A stretch of DNA of 25,778 nt from an uncultured Lachnospiraceae bacterium (GTDB lineage Bacteria > Bacillota_A > Clostridia > Lachnospirales > Lachnospiraceae): NCBI GenBank assembly GCA_947175285.1, contig CAMWMM010000013.1:1-25778 (forward strand). Direction: 5' to 3'. The position numbers were made by a program, and so were the translations under genes. This document shows, piece after piece, positions 23,101 through 25,778 of this stretch. Below the pieces are notes generated by a model, which was not told the DNA's origin, searched no databases, and saw nothing but the letters and a program-made list of their open reading frames with translations. Within the stretch, counting starts at the first letter, position 1, and every line of letters starts with the position of its first letter.

Positions 23101-23740
23101 TCTGCCATTCGTCCATTTCCTCAAAATAATCTTCTCTGATAAATAAATCATTACCTACCCTTGCTTTTGAACTTGTTCGCTGATAATTCACATAACGTAC
23201 ACCATTGATTGTAACTCCATCCTTGTATGCCATCTGACGCAATTTCTTTTTGGAAATCAGACGCTTGGTTTTCTTTCCTTCAACTTCCACGATAGAATCT
23301 GTTTTAGGATCATAACCTTTTTTTGGTGTATCATCTGGAATCATAATGTCCTGTTTAAATTTTAAGTTTATGATCAAATCAGTGTAATCACTGTCACCAA
23401 CGTTTTTTATCACCTTATCATATTCTTCTCTTTTTATTGCTACTTGTCTTAACTTTCTTCCCATCAAAGAATCTGCTATTGTTCCAGAATAATAAAACCT
23501 GTTGTTCTTGTCCGAAAACTTAATAGGTTTTTTCATGGAGAAAATTTCTTTTGCCAATTTTTCAATCTGATTTTGTACTTCTTTAAGCCCTTCTCCGTCT
23601 GGATTATCACTACTTTCTATCTCAACTTTTTCTTTCTTCAACTTTTCATATTTTTCAATTGCCTTATCATCCTTAATCTGAAAATAAAGCAGACCACAAT
23701 CAACATTCCTGATCAACATTTCATTATAAAATTCTACCAT
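20144..23740 (-). CDS. Putative single-polypeptide RNA polymerase, double-psi beta-barrel (YonO/QDE-1-like) family
   Basis: A 1198-residue protein without signal or membrane segments. Its order of motifs matches double-psi beta-barrel polymerases. First barrel: DGQSLLDSSVF (309-319) resembles the DGxG-type opening of QDE-1/RdRP-like enzymes, and GFILLRNHFFKTAVFNTN (343-360) resembles the strand with the catalytic lysine, here K353. Second barrel: RSPHI (679-683) resembles the RxP turn of the bacterial beta-prime subunit. KWNGSDQDSDSAF (723-735) then supplies three aspartates (728, 730, 732) as in NADFDGD. Next, NDFIGKICNL (782-791) and LSNIAIDSAK (828-837) match the bridge-helix region of QDE-1/eukaryotic RdRP-type enzymes. 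A charged coiled-coil insert lies at about 415-510, and the Lys-rich C-terminal 300 residues are unassigned. Odd: the loop has Ser where the family has Gly. It lies between the ParB-like gene and the virion block and could transcribe phage genes. Family membership is by eye. Confidence 0.72.
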   Translation of the reverse strand: MVEFYNEMLIRNVDCGLLYFQIKDDKAIEKYEKLKKEKVEIESSDNPDGEGLKEVQNQIEKLAKEIFSMKKPIKFSDKNNRFYYSGTIADSLMGRKLRQVAIKREEYDKVIKNVGDSDYTDLIINLKFKQDIMIPDDTPKKGYDPKTDSIVEVEGKKTKRLISKKKLRQMAYKDGVTINGVRYVNYQRTSSKARVGNDLFIREDYFEEMDEWQNLGIPFRKMVRSQDKNNPNPFEQVDIVSTRSYQSLIASSIIGELDIDPYSILLIDDVSGQATMDCNVVKPFLSSNGKGTELKVVREPYTQKTDLWDGQSLLDSSVFKKGKYATKEKDGTIKKDNSYENYGFILLRNHFFKTAVFNTNLQEYYKKRFKGVENPIIKDTFGNPFEPKKVLMVTTRNSVKIFKFADIICEYMIDDDKKAHLKELEEPLKEKYEELRIAKQAVTTAKRKITMLLNYDPEKGKEPPTKEDFEIAQNNLNEAERNYNEVYENFESESKQLLKDIKFEQERLTWDWYREKIKDQSFGCCKTEHKSKYGDKQQLWYQVIGSLNFDKDDLWELVEPQIDEVNLMKSYVAWFKHFVDMRATEKAKDSMMLSLLNVNDDISRTKWYTDYRRFKIKGIIDKLIAGKLQIRDSDFCTLVGNPYEMLRASCGDEIDTSILSDFECYCTRYKDGEELYGMRSPHICSGNNALLKNTYREEWKWFNLSDNILIINLWGKGAFLSCKWNGSDQDSDSAFIGNNPIILEKVKEVQDYLIPINGLSPKPRMYEFTDENMAKVDGQLCNDFIGKICNLARDLQSLYWHLYNTGTKENKQKYLSMMYDDICLLEVLSNIAIDSAKRRYDCNIEAEMKKIKSRPYLKTENAIIQGDTIVFTETRYKKSLSEKKIKEYELLVEKRNNATTQEELDEINKAIDEVLMVSKEYMIRPDFTKSLKSQPKKRKRNKYENEKQKELHRQKQIAYAQEQKTLKEKIYRKMESPMDILSQIISEKIVRSPRTTYIPCFVDILKPIPSGVKADYNRINAIKALCLETNNKINSARGKYKDGKLSYDEMYDEINAIEKDVINNIKEREITSYDINVLIRKVYDIRPKKDAHGKVIKDKKGKYIYVDKRDQELIDAKVGGLLLKYVYAAHKDEFLKAIKENGKGTVSYVRKYEPDKNGTSKKVSSLKDVGKLFEKDHMIFTVDGVKYEICTRKVKRVV

Positions 23741-23776
23741 TCAATAAATCCTTTCTTTACTCAAAATATTGTTACT

Positions 23777-23801
23777 ATGGGATAGCATCTCACTATCCCA
23801 T
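23777..23801 (-). promoter_or_regulatory. Stem-loop between ParB-like and polymerase genes
   Basis: Perfect 9-bp arms (ATGGGATAG and CTATCCCAT) with a 7-nt loop in the 82-bp gap. No T-run follows on the minus strand, so it is more likely an RNA-processing, stability or protein-binding site than a terminator. Confidence 0.55.
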
Positions 23802-23822
23802 TATGCACTTCTCTTAATCCAA

Positions 23823-24977
23823 TCAAATGCCCCACATAACTTTCAATTGGTTCAAACATTGCATATCTTCCATATTCCCATCCTCATTATCAGGATGAAA
23901 ATTCTTAGCCAATATACGAAAACATTTTTTATAAAATTCTTTATCCTTACCAGTATCATTTGTTAATTTAGTTTCCTTGTTTTTCACATGCTTTTCATAC
24001 CATTCTTTGAAAACTCTATTATAATGTTCTTTTTCTTCAAAATATGCCTTTTTATAAAGCATGAGAAAATCATTTTTATATTTTTCAGGAACTTGACTTG
24101 TATAAGTAGCAAATGGAGTTTCAAAAGATACGCTACATTCAACGAATACTTGTTTATGACCATCTATCTCAATATAAAACCTGCAATCTCTTGAATCTAT
24201 TGGCGAATCACTTTCTACAAACTCATATTTCAATTCACATGGGATATCTAATGATTCAAACATCATACTACGTCTACGCATCAGTGTTTCACGCTCAGTC
24301 CTCAAAGAAGAAATCTCCCTGTCAATCTCATTCATACGATTATCAAACTCTATAATCTTCTGTTCTGGCGTAATTGATTCCTTTTCTTTAATCGTAGGAT
24401 TCTTTATTTCTTGATATGCTCTATCAATAGATATTTCCTTTTCTCGTAGTTTTTGCTTAACTTCTTCATTGTCAGATTGCATAATTTTATCCAACTTACT
24501 ATATGTACCCTTTGAAACACCTATAGACTTTGCCATTTCCTCTTGAACATTAACTTTTACCAAATTTGGTATACCTTTACCACCTAAAGATTGATTTTCT
24601 TTTGCCTTTTTCTGAAATACGCTTTTAAACTTCTGTACTATCTCATATCTTTCTGTTTCAGTTAAGTTCCTACGTCCAAGCTGTTGTTCAAGCATCCATT
24701 GCTTAACATCTTCCCTTGTCTCCAATTCGCCCATGATTTTATAATCCTGCCAATAGTGCCATTCAATATCATGCTTTTTCAATATGTTATAACGGTTATG
24801 TCCATCTATGATTATCCATTCACCTGTACTTGGTTCCTGCCATATCTTTATAGGATCTAACATCCCATATTGCAAGATACTGTTTTCAAGTTTCTCTGAT
24901 TCTTCTGGTGTTAAAACAGGTAATAATTCTTTAAATTCTTTATCAACTTTTAAATCTTTTATATCTACATATGCCAT
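23823..24977 (-). CDS. ParB-like nuclease/CTPase-fold protein with apparent C-terminal J-domain motif
   Basis: A 384-residue protein. Residues 1-75 are a ParB/Srx-type N-terminal domain with the hallmark IIIDGHNRY (55-63). VKQWMLEQQLGRRNLTETER (91-110) follows, then an HTH at about 148-166 (EMAKSIGVSKGTYSKLDKI) as in ParB-like regulators, and a coiled-coil segment at about 205-237. The C-terminus (about 345-384) reads FYKKCFRILAKNFHPDNED and then LNQLKVMWG. The HPD tripeptide at 361-363, preceded by a basic helix and followed by a helix, is the pattern of a DnaJ J-domain, although shortened. AAAGGAG lies upstream. It could act in partition, replication or transcription control. It precedes the polymerase gene in the same direction. 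The J-domain reading is inference from one motif and its flanks. Confidence 0.8.
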   Translation of the reverse strand: MAYVDIKDLKVDKEFKELLPVLTPEESEKLENSILQYGMLDPIKIWQEPSTGEWIIIDGHNRYNILKKHDIEWHYWQDYKIMGELETREDVKQWMLEQQLGRRNLTETERYEIVQKFKSVFQKKAKENQSLGGKGIPNLVKVNVQEEMAKSIGVSKGTYSKLDKIMQSDNEEVKQKLREKEISIDRAYQEIKNPTIKEKESITPEQKIIEFDNRMNEIDREISSLRTERETLMRRRSMMFESLDIPCELKYEFVESDSPIDSRDCRFYIEIDGHKQVFVECSVSFETPFATYTSQVPEKYKNDFLMLYKKAYFEEKEHYNRVFKEWYEKHVKNKETKLTNDTGKDKEFYKKCFRILAKNFHPDNEDGNMEDMQCLNQLKVMWGI

Positions 24978-25007
24978 ATATAATAGTTCTCCTTTACATA
25001 CTTTTTA

Positions 25008-25778
25008 TCAAACACTCAAATCATGTAATTTTTTTGCATTGTTATAATACTTCTCATAATCATCAAGTCCAGGAAACTTTTCTGATAGTTCTGCTACGAA
25101 TATTGATTTTTCATATTCAGCACCATATCCATATTGCTTATATAAATCATCTGCATATTCTTGAATCTTTATTTCTATAGGTATTTCTCTATTTTGCTCT
25201 TTCTTTTTAATGGTGATGGTTTTTACTGGATTTGTAGAAATGGTATTTATATCAACTGTTTCATCTTCTAATACAGTAGATTTCTCTGGTTCTGATACCA
25301 AATCACTTTCTACTGGCATATCAAGTATTTCTTCTATAGTAAAATCCTTCTCCATCGGATTAGATTCTCCCAAATCATCATCAGGAGTGAACTCTCTTTT
25401 TTTATTATTATTTGGCAAATTATCACAAAACGGATAAAACCCATCAATATATCCCATATTAAATTTCAAATAATCTCTTAATGCTTCTTCTCCATGACTA
25501 TCAAGATATTTTTCTTCTAAAGCATAAACATTATTAGAATTAACAACAATCTCTTTTCCTTTAAACATCCTAAGATATGATCCATAATTTTTCATATAGA
25601 GCATTCCTATATCACAAAGCGATTGAATATATTTCTTTACTGTACTTATCCCACAATCACTTTTCTTTGATAAAGTATTTTCACTTGGATATGAAACATT
25701 AATAGCATAATCCTTATCATTTTGAATACTAATATATTTTTTGATATAGACATATAGGAATAATGCCTTACCCATATT
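25008..25778 (-). CDS. Winged-helix DNA-binding protein, 5' end beyond the window
   Basis: The frame is open to the window edge, so the true start probably lies outside; at least 255 residues are visible. The first 75 residues form a winged HTH (YPSENTLSKKSDCGISTVKKYIQSLCDIGMLYMK) like those of plasmid and phage replication initiators or DnaD-type proteins. The middle is acidic and probably disordered, and the last 60 residues are a charged helical region (KIQEYADDLYKQYGYGAEYEK). It ends 30 bp before the ParB-like gene and is co-directional with it, which suggests a replication/partition operon. The replication role is inferred. Confidence 0.65.
   Translation of the reverse strand, partial: NMGKALFLYVYIKKYISIQNDKDYAINVSYPSENTLSKKSDCGISTVKKYIQSLCDIGMLYMKNYGSYLRMFKGKEIVVNSNNVYALEEKYLDSHGEEALRDYLKFNMGYIDGFYPFCDNLPNNNKKREFTPDDDLGESNPMEKDFTIEEILDMPVESDLVSEPEKSTVLEDETVDINTISTNPVKTITIKKKEQNREIPIEIKIQEYADDLYKQYGYGAEYEKSIFVAELSEKFPGLDDYEKYYNNAKKLHDLSV

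Overview
The window is AT-rich with strong AGGAGG-type ribosome binding sites, and its structural proteins are typical of siphoviruses of gut Clostridia (Lachnospiraceae-like hosts; inferred from protein style, not from a search). It is part of a tailed-phage genome, most likely a phage-plasmid or plasmid-like prophage. Recognisable phage genes are a large terminase, an SPP1-type portal, a scaffold, a major capsid protein and a 2262-residue tape measure. These sit with plasmid-like functions: a ParB-family protein, a ParA/MinD-like ATPase, a small serine recombinase and a replication-type winged-helix protein. No tRNA, rRNA, IS element or CRISPR array was seen.

Layout. Nearly everything is on the minus strand, so transcription runs right to left. 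From the right edge: a winged-helix protein cut by the window edge; a ParB-like protein ending in what looks like a J-domain HPD motif; and a 1198-residue protein that reads as a divergent single-polypeptide RNA polymerase of the double-psi beta-barrel (YonO / QDE-1) type. Then come a small HTH protein, a gap of about 490 bp, scaffold, major capsid protein, an HTH-plus-basic-tail protein, tape measure, two small proteins, a probable small terminase, large terminase, an 81-aa protein, portal and a 79-aa protein. Two tandem terminator-like hairpins close this block near 5.3-5.4 kb. Beyond it is a membrane-anchored protein with its own promoter (moron-like). Two plus-strand genes follow, a Cro/C1-type regulator preceded by three similar operator-like sites and a serine recombinase. 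At the left end are minus-strand hypothetical genes, a Cys-rich small ORF, a three-helix membrane protein and a ParA-like ATPase interrupted by an in-frame TAG.

How it fits together. The right half couples replication/partition genes to a phage-encoded RNA polymerase and then to virion genes. A simple model is that the polymerase transcribes some phage genes. Many structural genes are separated by stem-loops, several with U-rich tails, which could set stoichiometry or mark processing sites. The left third looks like a lysogeny/maintenance and accessory region. The structural order is unusual: capsid is followed almost at once by tape measure, with terminase and portal last. Head-tail connectors, major tail protein, baseplate and lysis genes are absent from the window.

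The most noteworthy item is the polymerase, whose metal-binding loop reads DQDSD instead of the usual DxDGD. All family assignments come from reading motifs by eye; no database search was possible.
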